Shown piece by piece: positions 12,154 through 24,048 of a stretch of DNA of 64,000 nt. The stretch's first letter is position 1. Each line of letters opens with the position of its first letter. Source of the DNA: Lepiota brunneoincarnata (Eukaryota > Basidiomycota > Agaricomycetes > Agaricales > Agaricaceae); NCBI GenBank assembly GCA_023014365.1, contig JAEBUN010000003.1:1922001-1986000 (forward strand), written 5' to 3'. Both the position numbers and the translations under genes were made by a program. The notes under the pieces were generated by a model. It ran no database searches and was not told where the DNA came from. It was given only the letters and a program-made list of their open reading frames with translations.

Positions 12154-13079
12154 TCAAACGTTCTTTTTCACAAAGCTCCAAACGCCTGCCAGTCCCGAAG
12201 CGATAGTCGCAGCAACAATCATTGGCTTGACTCCGGCTGACAAGGCCGATTAGGGTTGGATATGTGAGATGTCAAGGACGTAAAATAATTACCTGTTGAC
12301 TTGTATAGTGCGCCTGTCAATGCGCCAGCGGTGATGCTGCCGAGGGTATCGTGCTTTCCGCGCGTAGCATCAATAGATGAGTTAATGGCATTGTACACGA
12401 GGGCTACAAAATAAAAAAATTAGGAACCGGGTGGGGTGAGGGGCAAAGTACTAAAGGGGAATACTGCACGCACCCATAACACCAGCCGAGTTGCCAATAA
12501 AAGTGCCTCTCCTTGTGACAGAGTTGAGGACACTGTTGATCCGCAATCTCGAGTTTGAAACGGCAAGCGGTCTTCGAGCGCCCTCCCGCAATCCCCACAG
12601 ACCGCCAAGGGTCAGACCTAGAAACAAGGAGGATGAACATGTGACGAGTTAGAACAATAAGAGAACTAAGAATGGGACATCCGAGATGGTGAGATAAGGT
12701 GAGAGAGGTGCAGGGAGCAAGCGGGGCTCGAAGCGAATACACGAAGTCGCAAATTGAGTAATTTGAAAGAGATCCCCTACATACCGCTGAGATACATGGT
12801 ACCCGTCCCGTAACATAGGTCATCACTCCAACCCCTTGAAGGTATCGCCGTACCGGCGCCAGGCAGCTCGTTCGTCTTGTCATCATCAAGAAGCAGGTAA
12901 TCGAGTTTGTCTCCCAGGCCAGCGAGTGGGTGCAGCCTTGCTGGGTCATAGGCGGCCATGAGGTCGTTTGCTGTAGGGACGTGTTCCGCAGACGGGGGAA
13001 CCGCGCCCGACCTGGAAAAGTCTGCAGCCCGGAGAACATCCGAAGGGGAGGCGGTGTCTGGGGATGAGCTGAGGGACAT
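12154..13079 (-). CDS. TIM23: mitochondrial import inner membrane translocase subunit Tim23
   Basis: Channel-forming subunit of the TIM23 presequence translocase. ATG at 13079 starts a hydrophilic N-terminal domain (MSLSSSPDTASPSDVLRAAD ... DPARLHPLAGLGDKLDYLLL). The Tim17/22/23 domain begins with GWSDDLCYGTGTMYLSG and goes on across an intron with LGGLWGLREGARRPL and NSVLNSVTRRGTFIGNSAGV. The last two exons give ALVYNAINSSIDATRGKHDT and the final helix ending VWSFVKKNV. The Gly-rich helices fit the family. Introns are at about 12617-12780, 12404-12470 and 12245-12300. It is divergent from the TPR gene, 140 bases apart. Confidence 0.92.
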
Positions 13080-13219
13080 GAGAGGCGGGGAAGACGTGGT
13101 AGAGGACGGTGAGGACGGAGTAGAGATGCGCACAGGGAGGTGACGGTGACCAAAATTTTGCGGAATGGGGCCACGTGACTGTATGTCATTGCACGGGTCT
13201 CGATCGACAAATTGGCAAA
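13080..13219. promoter_or_regulatory. shared TIM23/TPR promoter with CACGTG
   Basis: The 140 bases between the two divergent start codons contain CACGTG at 13172-13177. Both genes encode proteins with mitochondrial features, so a shared control element is plausible. Confidence 0.4.
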
Positions 13220-14315
13220 ATGTTGTTCTCCATCTGCTCACGCCAATCCCGCGAACTGGCGCGCCTCCTCGTCCAGTCCGTATCTCGGAACTTGGCTACC
13301 GCCGTTCATCCTCGTTCGAATACAATCAGGCCCAGAAGCACCGTCACTCGGGCTGTGCCTCCTGTCTTCGCAAGTACGTCCACCCACCCGGTTTCAGTAT
13401 CAGTTTCTCAATCCTTCTTAGGATGCGCAACATCTATAACACCGCATTCAACCGCATCTGACCCAGCAGAAACCGAGGCAATGCGCTGCCTGGAACGGGG
13501 CACCGCAAAACTTGAAGAGGGTGACGTCCAAGGCGCAAAGGAACTCTACAGGCGCAGCACAGAAATCAAGAAAAACGCGAGCTCGCTTTTCAATCTTGGC
13601 GTGACCCACTACCACTTGAGTATGTTTCTGTTGTACGGCGCACCACGGGCCATACCATTTACGAGATCCAGAGGAGTATGACGAGGCAATTGCCGCATGG
13701 AAAGAGTCTATAGCGTTACAACCATCGAGCCCAGATGCACATACAAGTACATACACCCTTTCACGTTTCCCCAACTGCATAGTTATTGATCCTTCCTCGC
13801 TAGACCTTGCAAGCGCTTACATCATCTCCCCTGGTGGGTGCCGTCAAGGGCATTGTTATCATCCTATGTGTCACTGCTAAACCCGCCACCAGTCCCCCGT
13901 CCGGACCTTGCCTTGCACCACCTTGAGTAGGCTGATCTACCATCTTTCTCACAATTCCTTCTGATTTCTCCGGCAGGATTGCTTCCTCACTGTCTCCGGA
14001 AGATCCTGAAATAGCCTTCAACCATGCGGCCGTTTTGGAAGCTAGTCAGTTTTTGGGGCCTATCGTCACCGTCATTGTGTCTAACATTAGTAAATGCAGC
14101 CGGCAGACTAGAGGAAGCGCTTGAAAAATACAAGCGCAGCAAAGAATGTGGCGTTGAGCGTGCCGCGATGCACATACGCAATGTAAGTTGCAGGTTCACC
14201 CGGCCATACCACGCATACTAATGTTTTGTTCAAGGTGAGTGCAAAGATTCTAGGCAAGAAATTGAAAGAACAAGAAGGCTGGACACGTTCGGCCGATGAC
14301 AAACCTTCCTCTTAA
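13220..14315 (+). CDS. TPR-repeat protein, probably mitochondrial
   Basis: The first exon (13220-13619) begins MLFSICSRQSRELARLL, rich in Arg and Ser with no acidic residues, as in a mitochondrial targeting signal. Tetratricopeptide repeats follow: AMRCLERGTAKLEEGDVQGA with SSLFNLGVTHYHL, then EYDEAIAAWKESIALQPSSP after an intron (about 13620-13671). A further pair after more introns reads DPEIAFNHAAVLEA and RLEEALEKYKRSKECGVERA. The C-terminus is ILGKKLKEQEGWTRSADD. Four or more introns are needed. TPR units bind other proteins; the partner is unknown. No named family beyond TPR was recognised. Confidence 0.75.
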
Positions 14316-15709
14316 GCCCCACTTCTTCTAGGCACTTCTTGGTGTTCGTGGTGGAGCGCCTCTGAAATGTGATCTAATCGTGCTACATAATTCCGAACAG
14401 ATGTCGGTTAATACTCGTAGCTAATTGACAATCCGACCTGTGTCGACTACATAGGGTTGCGTAGCCTCCTGATTCACCGTCCGACGATTCCCTTAGTCAT
14501 TCGCATACGTCCAAGAACCGCCGATGGATGCTCCTTGAAGAGTTCTCCTGAGGGTAAAGCGGGATCCTAAACCATGCTCCCCGAATGTGGTGCACACCTG
14601 GGGAGTGAACCACATTTTCGTCAACCAGTCACTGAACCTCCTCTCTGCAAGATCTATCTCATCCAGTACCAACACCTTTCACTGAAAACTCAAAACAGGC
14701 TTATCAAGTATACACTCGCTGTGAATGCATGTTCCGAGAGGACGTTCATCTGATGAAACACGATTTCCCTAACCAGGGGTTCCTACGGCAGAAATAAAAA
14801 TGATATGACGGCACTTCCTAGAAATTCCTCGCTCTCTTGACATTGCTGCCGTCTTAGTTACCACCCACGGGATGCTATTGCTTTGTTTCGAAGCAGGGAA
14901 TTTACTAGTTCTGCCCCGTTTACGCAGCGCAGGCCTCCCCTCACCAAACTGTCGGGTCGAAAGAGTTCTTTGCACTGGGGTTTGCCTCGATAGTCCATTC
15001 CGGACCAGGGGGTTGGACATGATCTCTGCTTTCCGTGGTGAGCTTAGACTATCAGCCTGATACTCCAGAACCAGGGAGTGGGAAGTTTGTTGCCGAGGTT
15101 TATTGTTCCTCGAAACGTCCATTTGGCTAAATGAGACCATACTTATGTCCGCTGAATCCTAATTTCTGACGTATGATGCATCATGGTGATGGACAAAGCT
15201 GCTGTGGATGTGACCCTCAGGGATGCGAAATGAAGAGATCGCCCGCAGTTCCGGTGGAGGCGTGCTACTCAGCGATAACCTTCCTACTCCTTGTATAGGG
15301 CCCTGTCGATAGGTAGACAAGGCCAGAACAAAATCCGACTTGAATAGGCGCTATGTGTGCGCACGAATTCATGGGCGTTCCTTGTATCACCGACGACCTG
15401 GTTAATTACGCCGCACCCTGCAGGATCTATAATGTGTCCGATGTGTTGTTATTCCCGACCTGCTCTGCTATCCTGTCCTAATTTTGTGGCTCACCATCAC
15501 GGACTTACCCGATCAACAAAACCCGTGTTCTAGTTTGGGTAGAAGCTTTGGAAAAAAAAAGGGGGAGGGTCATCTCACTGGCAGCGACAGAGGAGATGAG
15601 AATCGAATACTCCATGTATTATGTTCAGGATAATGGACATTACACCGTGCAACCCGCGTCCGCGGAAGCTGCCGAGTGACAGTGTATGTTTAGCCTACTC
15701 TCACTGACA
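14316..15709. other. 1.4 kb gene-poor region
   Basis: No conserved protein was recognised on either strand. The longest ATG-started frame is 123 codons on the minus strand (14769-15140). It is Arg/Ser-rich and has no domain, splice context or repeat structure to support it. No tRNA-like fold or tandem repeat was noticed. It may be regulatory sequence between the TPR gene and the kinase gene, or remains of an old insertion. Confidence 0.5.
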
Positions 15710-17291
15710 CTACCATGGCCCAGTGAGACCACCACGCCCCCTCGATCTGGTGTTCGATGAAGATCCTGAAGAACCTCTAGATCGTTGCCGGTCATGTGCC
15801 GTGCGCTGCAGATCAGAGTTATGCGTCGTATCACCCCAATTACCTTGGCCTCGGTCGCCGTACTGACCGTGAGCAGGAAAGGTTGGAGCTAAGCCGCGCG
15901 CAATTCCGCCATATCCTGATCTTGACCTTCCAGGAGATGGTGCCGACCAATACCTCTGTGACACAGAGGCCGCATGTCCACTGAAGCCGGAAGAAAAAGT
16001 AAAATCAGAAGCAGAAGAAGTGGGCGGGGGCATTATCGCAGGGGAGCCTCGGACCCGACGGAGGATGGAAGATACTTCTGATTTCGTGTACGTGTGATAA
16101 TCTGGTTGTGGCTGGGGTTCTAAATGATCTGGGCCTGGGGCGGGTTGGGAAGGCGGCTGAAGGTAGAGAATGCGGTTGTATCCCTCGTAAGGGCGTGGAT
16201 GACGGAAGTCGTTGGCAAAGCGTGCGAGGATCGGGAGGCCTTCTTCTGCGGACTTGATGGTGGGATGTGATGTTCCTGTTCGGTTTGAGGAGCGTATCAG
16301 CGATGAACTCGATGAAGCTAAAATTAGGGATGAAGTGGAAAACAAAAGAAAGGGGGGAACCAATCATCACAGTTATAATGAAGTCCTTGTGTTCTGGCGA
16401 GACGAATGAACAGAAGTCTAAAACCCACTTTTCCGCAGTCGCCGGGCGCAGATCTATTTCGGAACCAACAAAAAGAAAGTGTCCAATAAGTCTTGGTTAG
16501 GATACGGAGAATGTAGAAGTAATTAATGAAATATCACCAGGCCAGGGAAAGGCCTATTTACTGATCAAGATTTGGGAGTGCGGAAGTAGAGTGAAGCAAA
16601 GAAGAGCGACCCACTAACCTCATAAGGTGTGTCGAAAACAATAACCCAAGTCAGAGTTCCGGGGAATTCATGGGCAATCTTGATCCAATGCGCCCGTTGC
16701 CTGGAACATTGTCAAGAGAGGATGGGGAATGGATGAAAATCAGCCACTTCATTCAGCTCAAGTGGAGATAGGATGTCAACGCAAGGAAGGCCCGGAAAAA
16801 CCGTGAAGTCCTCCCGAGGGATTCACATTATACCCCAAACACAGTTGTATCGATCCAACTCACAACCGGCCGAGAGGTTAATCTGGGAGAGTAACTCACC
16901 CAGCATCAAAGTTCGTCCGGTCAATGCAGATCGAGTATCCCAGACCCAGATACTCTCGTGCAAGCCTTTCTACCCTTTGTCTGCTCCCCAGATCATCCTG
17001 ATTACATCTTCGAAACTGGGGAAAATGCGTCTCAAGTGCTTCTGCAAATGTTGACTGCTCACAGCATGAAGATCGGCGAGGGCTTTAGGTTAGAATCTCA
17101 CCGACCTTGCCAGACGCGATCAGGCCGCAAAGGATAAGGACGATCTTGCTCTCCGTTTCAAACTCGTCTCGCCCCTGACCCACGATTTCAAGCTCGGGTT
17201 CGTTATCGTTCTCGCCGCTGTCAACTTGCGCTGGTCGATCGATTGGAGATATCCCGGGCGAGGGTGTATCTTGAGCAATGTTGTCACCCAT
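15710..17291 (-). CDS. P-loop kinase of the AAA_33/polynucleotide-kinase type with RG-rich tail
   Basis: ATG at 17291 gives MGDNIAQDTPSPGISPIDRP and an acidic lead. The P-loop is LILCGLIASGKSTFAEALE, split by an intron right after the Lys. Next come CNQDDLG and YSICIDRTNFDAG, then a strand TWVIVFDTPYE. A small exon encodes ICARRLRK, and an intron ends at RTSHPTIKSAEEGLPIL, the conserved lid motif of this family. The core ends near YEGYNRILYL. The last 140 residues are low-complexity, rich in Pro, Ser, Arg and Gly (RSRSGYGGIARG, NTRSRGRGG), like RNA-binding tails. The core fits kinases that phosphorylate nucleic-acid ends or nucleosides; the substrate is unknown. Confidence 0.8.
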
Positions 17292-17755
17292 TCGGCCTCA
17301 ATGTCGGGGTTGATGGGAAACCGCAAACGTGGTCTGTGGGTCACAGTTGTCCCAGCGTACCGTGTATATCGGGTTAAACCCAAAAGATCATAGCGAAGTG
17401 CAAGCGATTCTATTACATGTGGTTCGCGGGTAGCCCCTCACAACGTGCCGTGGGCATGGTTGTATCCTCAACTGGATTAGAACGTTTCAACATATGAACT
17501 CTTGAAAAATGTCTTGCGGCATTTCGGTTTTCTCACATACCCCATGGCTACATCCCCGGAATTCGCAGTGCTCATCCGATATATCCATTGAGCACCACTC
17601 TTGCGCCGTCACATCCAGTCAGGACTAAACCAAAGAAGTGTTTTCCAACCCGAATCCGTGGGGAGAACCCTATATTGACATCGCCGCTAACGTGAAGGCG
17701 GGAAGGGCAAAAGGGCACAGAGAAAAGGCTGCGCAAGGGAACAGGAAGGCAGTGA
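17292..17755. other. intergenic between kinase and sorting-nexin genes
   Basis: Upstream side of the P-loop kinase gene and 3' side of the sorting nexin gene. Nothing further was recognised. Confidence 0.5.
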
Positions 17756-19957
17756 CTAACGACCATTGACGGTGGCTACGGAGTCCTTCCTATTCGCCCC
17801 CGATAATCCAGCGCCAGATGTCCCATCATTGGATCCATTATTGTTGCCGCTTACCGGCACAGGCGCGGGAGGCAACTTGTTGGGGTGGTCCGGGATTGCG
17901 TCGGTCTCCTTTTTTGCTTCCTCCCAGGCTTCCAGATTCTGCGAGGGAGGTGGTGAGTACCGTACCACGTATATCACACTATGGACGGGTGACGAGTAAG
18001 AGGATATCACAGTTGGTGGACGAACTTTTTTGCACCATTCACGGTGGCTGCGTGCCATATTAATTGCCATCTCCCTCAGATCAGCGACTTTTTGGCGTTG
18101 AAATCTGTCGAGGTCGGCCTGAATAGTGGAACTTGAATACTTCAGATCTTGCGCTGACAGATGGAGGGCATCTTCCAACTAAGGGTCGATACAATTAAGC
18201 AGAGGGGTATCAACCGATGACTGGTGACCCACCTGCGAGATTGTTTCTCTCGTCTTTGTGATCCCGTTCCGACGGGCAGTCTCTGGATCTACATCCATCA
18301 TACCATGCAGGGTGTAACTGAGAGCATTCAAGAGACCCATGCCTGGAGCTCGTGTTCTCCGCCGAGTAGGATTCGGTCCTGGGTGGGGCGGCAACGCAGT
18401 TGGCCAAGAGCTCGCTTCTGTACGAATCTCGCTCGTTTCATTATTCTCTCCTTCCTCGCTCGTATTCTCCGGATTGGACGGACTAGTTGGAATCTGTTGA
18501 CCCTCCTGACTAGGCGATGCGCCGGGCCTTCCTCGAACAAGAGCCTCATCCAATCGCGATGCCTCTCGCTCGCTCCTTTCGAGCTCTTCTAGCGTTTCGC
18601 GCTTGTTCGCAAGGCTGTCCTGGGTCATCTCATATTGAACGTGTTTCTGGTGCCGGTATGCCAGTAACTTCTTTATAATTGATGCGAATTGGGAATACTC
18701 GTGCAGCGGCTCTGCCCAATTCTGTTCCAATTCCTGCAACTATCACTACGATCTCAATACTTGCACCGGGTAATGGAAACCTGCCCAACGCACCAACTTT
18801 GTGGTCGACATGTAAGTAGCGTCGGCAGCCTGCCCAGTCTTCTCAATTGCAGCCGATAAGGCGCTTGTTTCGTTCAGGCTGAACCCGTTAAGTGCAGCCC
18901 CCAAATCGGCATGATCCTGAGCGTAATCTTTCCGCAGTCAGCATGCTTCGTCTCGCTTGTGCAAAGAATACATGATACCTGTCCAACGTTTGATAACCCT
19001 TCGAGTGACCTTTTCCATGGGACCACTGACATGGTTCGCAAATTTATGTGTGAAAGCTTCTGAATCAAGGAAGCGTTGATCAGGTAGGCGTAGGGGGTGG
19101 GCTGCCGAGGGATTTGGAAGGACAGAGTATGCAGGTAATGCATTCTGGTCTGTTGGATTGTGGGAAGGAGCCTTTAGGATGTTCTTTGGTAAGAGTGCGA
19201 TAGGGGGTGAGCTCAAGACCTCCGTCTGTTTATATAAATACCGAATGTTCGGAATATAAGCGGTTACACGTACCCATGACACCTCTCCGTCCAAGAAACG
19301 ATGGAAAACATGTTCGTTAGACAATATGGGGTGACGTCCGATGCGATTGAGAAATGTCTGCAGCATTCGTTTGCGCCGTGCGATCATTGCCGCATCCTCC
19401 TTCGCCTTCGCCTGTTTGACTGCATAGTCTCCAATTGTGTTCTTGGACGGGATAGGTGGTATAATCAGCGTCGGGTACAACCTAGTCATGCTCGATCGGA
19501 AAGACTCGAATTCGGAGTAGCGGTGTCGAGCTTCTGCATGCTAAACCCTTCATCAAACGAGGCCGCACAGTTGAAAGAAAGGATAGACGTACGCCGGTCC
19601 TGATCACATAGACAATGTATGGGGAACTCGAGTTCACGGATGTCTTCTGCGCCTCCGTTATCTAGCAAAGCAATTACCAAAGCCGTTCTTGATGGAGTCA
19701 GCATGACGCACTAGAATCTCTACATCGTCTCCGGAGTGCAAAGCTCGGTCCGTACTGCAGCAGAAGTCGGTCTTGTAGTTGGTCTGTGGTGCTTTGTGGG
19801 TGCCAGGCGAAGGAAAAGGACGAGTCTGAGATCTGGGCGAGGTGGGTGAGAGCTGGTTGGACGGGGGCTCGTACAGCGCGACCTTCGAGGTCGAGGAGTC
19901 TTCTGAAGGCAGGTGGCTGCCGTCATCGAAAGGGTTCTCGTCCTCAAAGGTATTCAT
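17756..19957 (-). CDS. SNX41: sorting nexin of the Snx41/Atg20 type (PX-BAR)
   Basis: Endosomal sorting nexin, working with Snx4 in retrograde sorting and selective autophagy. ATG at 19957 gives MNTFEDENPFDDGSHLPSED. The PX domain starts DVEIL and continues KTSVNSSSPYIVYVIRTG after an intron, then EARHRYSEFESFR, which carries the phosphoinositide-binding Arg of the RYSEF motif. The proline loop is YPTLIIPPIPSKNTIGDYA, followed by RRKRMLQTFLNRIGRHPIL and HVFHRFLDGEVSW. A family-typical linker (PPIALLPKNILKAP) leads to a BAR-type helical region: FANHVSGPMEKVTRRVIKRW, EYSQFASIIKKLLAYRHQKH, RFQRQKVADLREMAINMARS. A long Ser/Pro-rich insert (about 18300-18520) interrupts the BAR region, as in Snx41/Atg20. 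The stop is at 17756. Confidence 0.88.
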
Positions 19958-20231
19958 GAGTGGTTGTCCCAAAACAAAGAGGCGGGTTGTGATTCGGCTG
20001 TGGCTGCGGAATCAGCGGTCGTTGAGTCGGCTGGACTAGGCTTTGTGCAACTATATCAACTGGTTGAGGAATGCCGTCAACAGTGCTCGTGGCAGCGACG
20101 GAGAGGTAGCTAGGTGTTGGTGCAGAAGTGCGTAATAAGCTGCTTCGCAGGTGCGTTCATATTTGGTCTTGTTCCTTTGCCGTGGCAGTCCCCTGATCTC
20201 CCCACGTATGTATTCACAACTATCTACATGT

Positions 20232-22178
20232 CTAGCCAAACACGTTAAACCCTCCCCTGACCGCCTCTTCCACCCCCAATGTCTCTTTAGAACTCAATTC
20301 ACCAGCCTCATTCTCCAGAGGCCCTCCAAAACCTTTCCCTAGCAGTGACGCAAACAGCTCATCAACCTGTTCCTCGTGCCAAGCTCCAACAACCGGTACA
20401 GGGACCATAAAATTCTGCAGTTTCTCATGGGTCTCATATCTGTCATTCCGCGTCAGTGGCACACCACAGCGCCATCGGGTTCACGCACCGTAGCTTCCTG
20501 CCCTTGCTCGCTCTTGTGTCCACCTTTTTCTTCGCCTTCTTCTCTCGCTGGAGTGCCATCCAATCATAGGCTCCACCCGCTCCATCGCTTCGAGACTCGA
20601 CGATATCCCGCAGCATCTGCTGGTAGAAATCCGTGTCATCGAATACCTCGAGATTGTCTTCTTTATCGCCCACTGTTTCGCTCCCAGTCTTTCCGCGCAG
20701 CGTTCGGGTCCTTTCTAGAAGCCGAGTGTAGTCTAATAGTGTCTCGTCGACTAACTGAACAGCGGACTTGGCTTGCTGAGAGTTTTTAGAAAATGCATTA
20801 CGATTTGAGGGCAGTAACACCGAGGGTGCCACAGCCTGGATTTTGGCGGACCATTTTGTGAGCGTCTGGACAAGCCATGAGTGGAACCTAAGATAGCTTG
20901 TTATTGCTGAAGTCCGAGGTCAGGACTTGTAGGACGTACGCTTGCTCTAGCTTTGTCGTACTGGAACTCGCTTCCGTTAAATAGGCAGCATACTTTTCGA
21001 TGTCGTCTCCGTCCTGAAGTCTCCGCTTCTTTCGTGGCGGCGGCGTTACGGCCTCGTTCATGCTAAGTAGAGTCTGACCAAATGAGGTGTGTTAGACCTA
21101 GGTGGTGAGGGGATAAACAATAGCGGACTTCTTGTAGTTCAAATAAATCCTCAGCTAAAAGAATCGACTGTTCAAGGTACTTCATTAGATCCTCCTGGCA
21201 TTCCACCGACACTAGCACTTTTCGTGAAGCTGGCTATGGGCTCGATCAGCTTGGATGTTATATTCAACTAAGGATGGACATACAGACGTGATTTGATTTG
21301 TTGTTGTCAGCGTCTTCTGCAAACGGATTCTAGCATCAAGTAGTGAATCCCAAATGTTCTAGATGTATCCTTAGCTTGCACGAGAGTATGGATAGAATAT
21401 AGTATCGCCTACCATTTGCCTCGCTACCGCCTTCCCCTTTCTCAAATCATCCTCCCTCGTTTTCTGAAGTGTGACCTTGAGGTCATCTGTCTGGCTAATG
21501 TCTCCTGTCGCTTTCCGTTTCTGCGGGGGCGCAGACGCCATGTTCTCCTCTTCCTCCTCTTCCTCGCTACCATCTTCAATATCGTCCTCCTCGCCCCCAC
21601 TTGAGAGCTTCTCGTCGCTCGGTTCTTCATCCTCAAATACCTCATCATCGCTAATTTCTTCTTCGCTTCCCTTACCCACATCCAGCTCTTCGTCCCCCTC
21701 TTGGTTCTCATCTTCTTCACTTTCATCATCTAAATCCTCCATCAACTTCCTCCTGCTCGTCTTCACACCCTCATATTTTGGGTCCGCAACACTCTCATTT
21801 AATCTTCGCAACGAGCTGGGCCTGGAGGTCCAAACGCCCACCAAAACCGTCAGCACCTACGATCCACTGGATACAAGGCAGCCCACGTACCCGACTTCGA
21901 AGTAATGCCCTCGAGCTGCTGAGGACGCGGCACGGCCCTCGTCGTCTGACCCTCGCTCATAAGTTGGCAGATCCTCGGGGTCAAGGTCTTCGTGATCACC
22001 CGGAGGACATGTTAAGTGAGGGGTTTAGGAGAGAAGGGACAGCAACGGCATACCAACTGGTGCAGGTTGTTCCAGCTGAGCGAGTTGTTGTGCAAGAGAG
22101 AGGCCTAGCACGAGTCGGGGACTCAACCATGCGTCGTTCGTTTGAAACAGGAGAAAGACACTTACGCCCTGGAGTCAT
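20232..22178 (-). CDS. BFR2: Bfr2/AATF (TRAUB) ribosome biogenesis protein
   Basis: Nucleolar protein of the small-subunit processome, needed for 18S rRNA processing. Exon 1 from ATG 22178 is tiny (MTPGR); its intron leads to [17 protein letters not shown]. Exon 3 gives [20 protein letters not shown] and GHYFEVG, the conserved entry of the family. A very acidic block follows (about 21560-21760, runs of Asp and Glu), then [20 protein letters not shown]. The AATF part has [12 protein letters not shown] and [20 protein letters not shown] near 20600-20830. The TRAUB end has [15 protein letters not shown] and, after an intron, [15 protein letters not shown]. The stop is at 20232. The splice sites of the first three exons are inferred from GT...AG pairs that restore the conserved frame. 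Confidence 0.92.
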
Positions 22179-22488
22179 AACCACAAAATGATCGCCGAAG
22201 GTTTGTTCAAGGTTGATGGCACGTTTGGTCGAGACAAAAAAAACGCCGATAGCTTTGGGATATTTGCGATCATGTGATGAGAGCGATAATTTTGAACAAG
22301 CACCATCCACCCACAGAGACAACTTGTAGGCCAACTGGCTCTCATATTCCGTGTAAAGTAGCATGGGAATAGGAGATGGAGATTCAGGCTGACACAGGAA
22401 GGGTCACGCAGAGGGGGGCAGAGCGAGCACCGCAAGTCAACTATGTAGACAAACACATTCTGCCACATCGGCACATATCTACTAGCAA
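22179..22488. other. intergenic between BFR2 and C2H2 genes
   Basis: Upstream region of BFR2 and 3' side of the next gene on the same strand. No feature was recognised. Confidence 0.5.
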
Positions 22489-23806
22489 CTACCATGCATC
22501 CATGCCTGTCCTCTCCATTTCATCTACCTTCCTCATTAATGCCTCAAAGAGTATACTCTTTGGCATTCCCATGACTCCGAGTTTCCCAGATCCAGTCGAT
22601 TTCCCACTTATACTCCCATCCAACCCCACACCTGTCATCAGCATTGGTTGTGGTCGTGATAAATCCACCAAACACAGTTTGGACTTCTGTGCAAATATCA
22701 CATTGGTATCAGCTTTCTTCTTCAGCACTGTGTCTGTCACATCCTGAACCCGATCCTCTCTTCCTCCTATCCCTCTTAGCACTCCCTTACCACTGCTGGT
22801 ATCACCATTATGACAGTTCAGATCGGCAAGATCACTCTGTGATCCGAACTTTGTCAAATCATCCAGGGTGACACTTGGAACCCCATCATCCTCTTCTGCA
22901 TCCCATTTCCTTACCACTTTCTTCTCTGGCTTTTCTAGCTGCTTGTGTTTGGTCCTCCTTCTCCTGGTCATAGGATGGATACCCTGGCTTGGGGTTATTC
23001 CTAGTTCCTGGGACAACCTAGGCTCTTGGCTTGGGGTTGGAGCCTCCTCTCCCAGAGTCATAGCTTCCAAATTGAGGGTATTCTGTGCAAGTTGTGCACT
23101 AACATTCACCAGTATCCTTCCAGGCCCTATCTGAGAGGGAAGGGGTGGTGGTGGTATGTCCAATGCACCTTGGCTGATCATCCAAGGCCAGGGAAAAGGT
23201 TTCCAGGTCATATAGTCCACAGGAAATTCAAGAACCTGGCCATCCATATCCCTGTGGTGTTCTTGATAATGCTTGACCAAGGCCTCAGTCCCCTTAAGAG
23301 GGGACCCTTTACAACCTATATAAATAATATCAGTAAATAGTATAATAGAGAGATCTAAGAAAAGGGGTCAGCCCACCACTGAGGGGACAGGAAAATGTCA
23401 ATCTTGACAGATGTACAGAATCAACATGTTCTGCAAGTGCCAGGTGACTACTGTGTAGTTGACAGTTACACCTTGGCAACTGGCAAAAAAAATCATTCTA
23501 GGAGTTGTGCTATATATCAATTCAAGTATGACAAATGAGATAAGAAAGCACCTTTGTGGTACGACAATGCAATGTACACAGGTGCTACAAGAAGGGTAAG
23601 TAAATGATGATGGAGAGAAGATAAAAACAAGCCTTTTTTAAAAGTGTCCAGGAACCCAATAAGACATTGCATTCCATCTTTGTCCCTGCACCCCAATCAC
23701 ATTTGACCGGGTTTGCTGCATTCTTGGCTAGCTCAACAAGCACATCAGCACTCATTATGACCTGAGTTTGAGCCACTGAGCCTGAGAGATGAGGGAAACT
23801 AGACAT
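22489..23806 (-). CDS. hypothetical protein with three atypical C2H2-like zinc fingers
   Basis: ATG at 23806 gives MSSFPHLSGSVAQTQVIMSA. Joining GT...AG exons yields three Cys/His pairs in a row: VKCDWGAGTKMECN...LKKHLCTLHC, then PRCNCQLHSSH...AEHVDSVH, then SCPLSGCKGS...LVKHYQEHH. Spacing differs from the classical finger (for example eight residues between the two Cys of finger 1). The third finger is followed by FPVDYMTWKPFPWPW, a Pro/Gln-rich linker, a strong basic patch (MTRRRRTKHKQLEKPEKK) fit for a nuclear signal, and an acidic/Ser-rich tail ending RTGMDAW. Introns lie about 23589-23635, 23485-23560 and 23321-23384. This suggests a nuclear, possibly DNA-binding protein of fungi. I know no named family for it. 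Confidence 0.65.
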
Positions 23807-24048
23807 TGTAGACAGCAAGAGAATTCAGAGTGTGATGGGAGTCGGAATCCACTAGGGAGCCGTGAAGTAACGAACAAGAGCCAGGCAGGATGATAGGAGT
23901 CAGAGGTAAGAAAATGTGTGACCCAGTCACAGGCCACGGCCCTAGATAGTTCGGAGCTCTAGGTCACAGACACGGATCAATAGCTACCCTTAGCGCTTTC
24001 GGTAATGGATCATAAAGATGGATGCTCTCCCCGTATACAAAAAAAAAA

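Noticed and set aside
20376..20789. 137-codon plus-strand frame
   Set aside because: Antisense to the AATF/TRAUB exons of BFR2.
21471..21905. Ser-rich 144-codon frame on the plus strand
   Set aside because: Mirror of the acidic block of BFR2; long Ser runs are the antisense of Asp/Glu codons.
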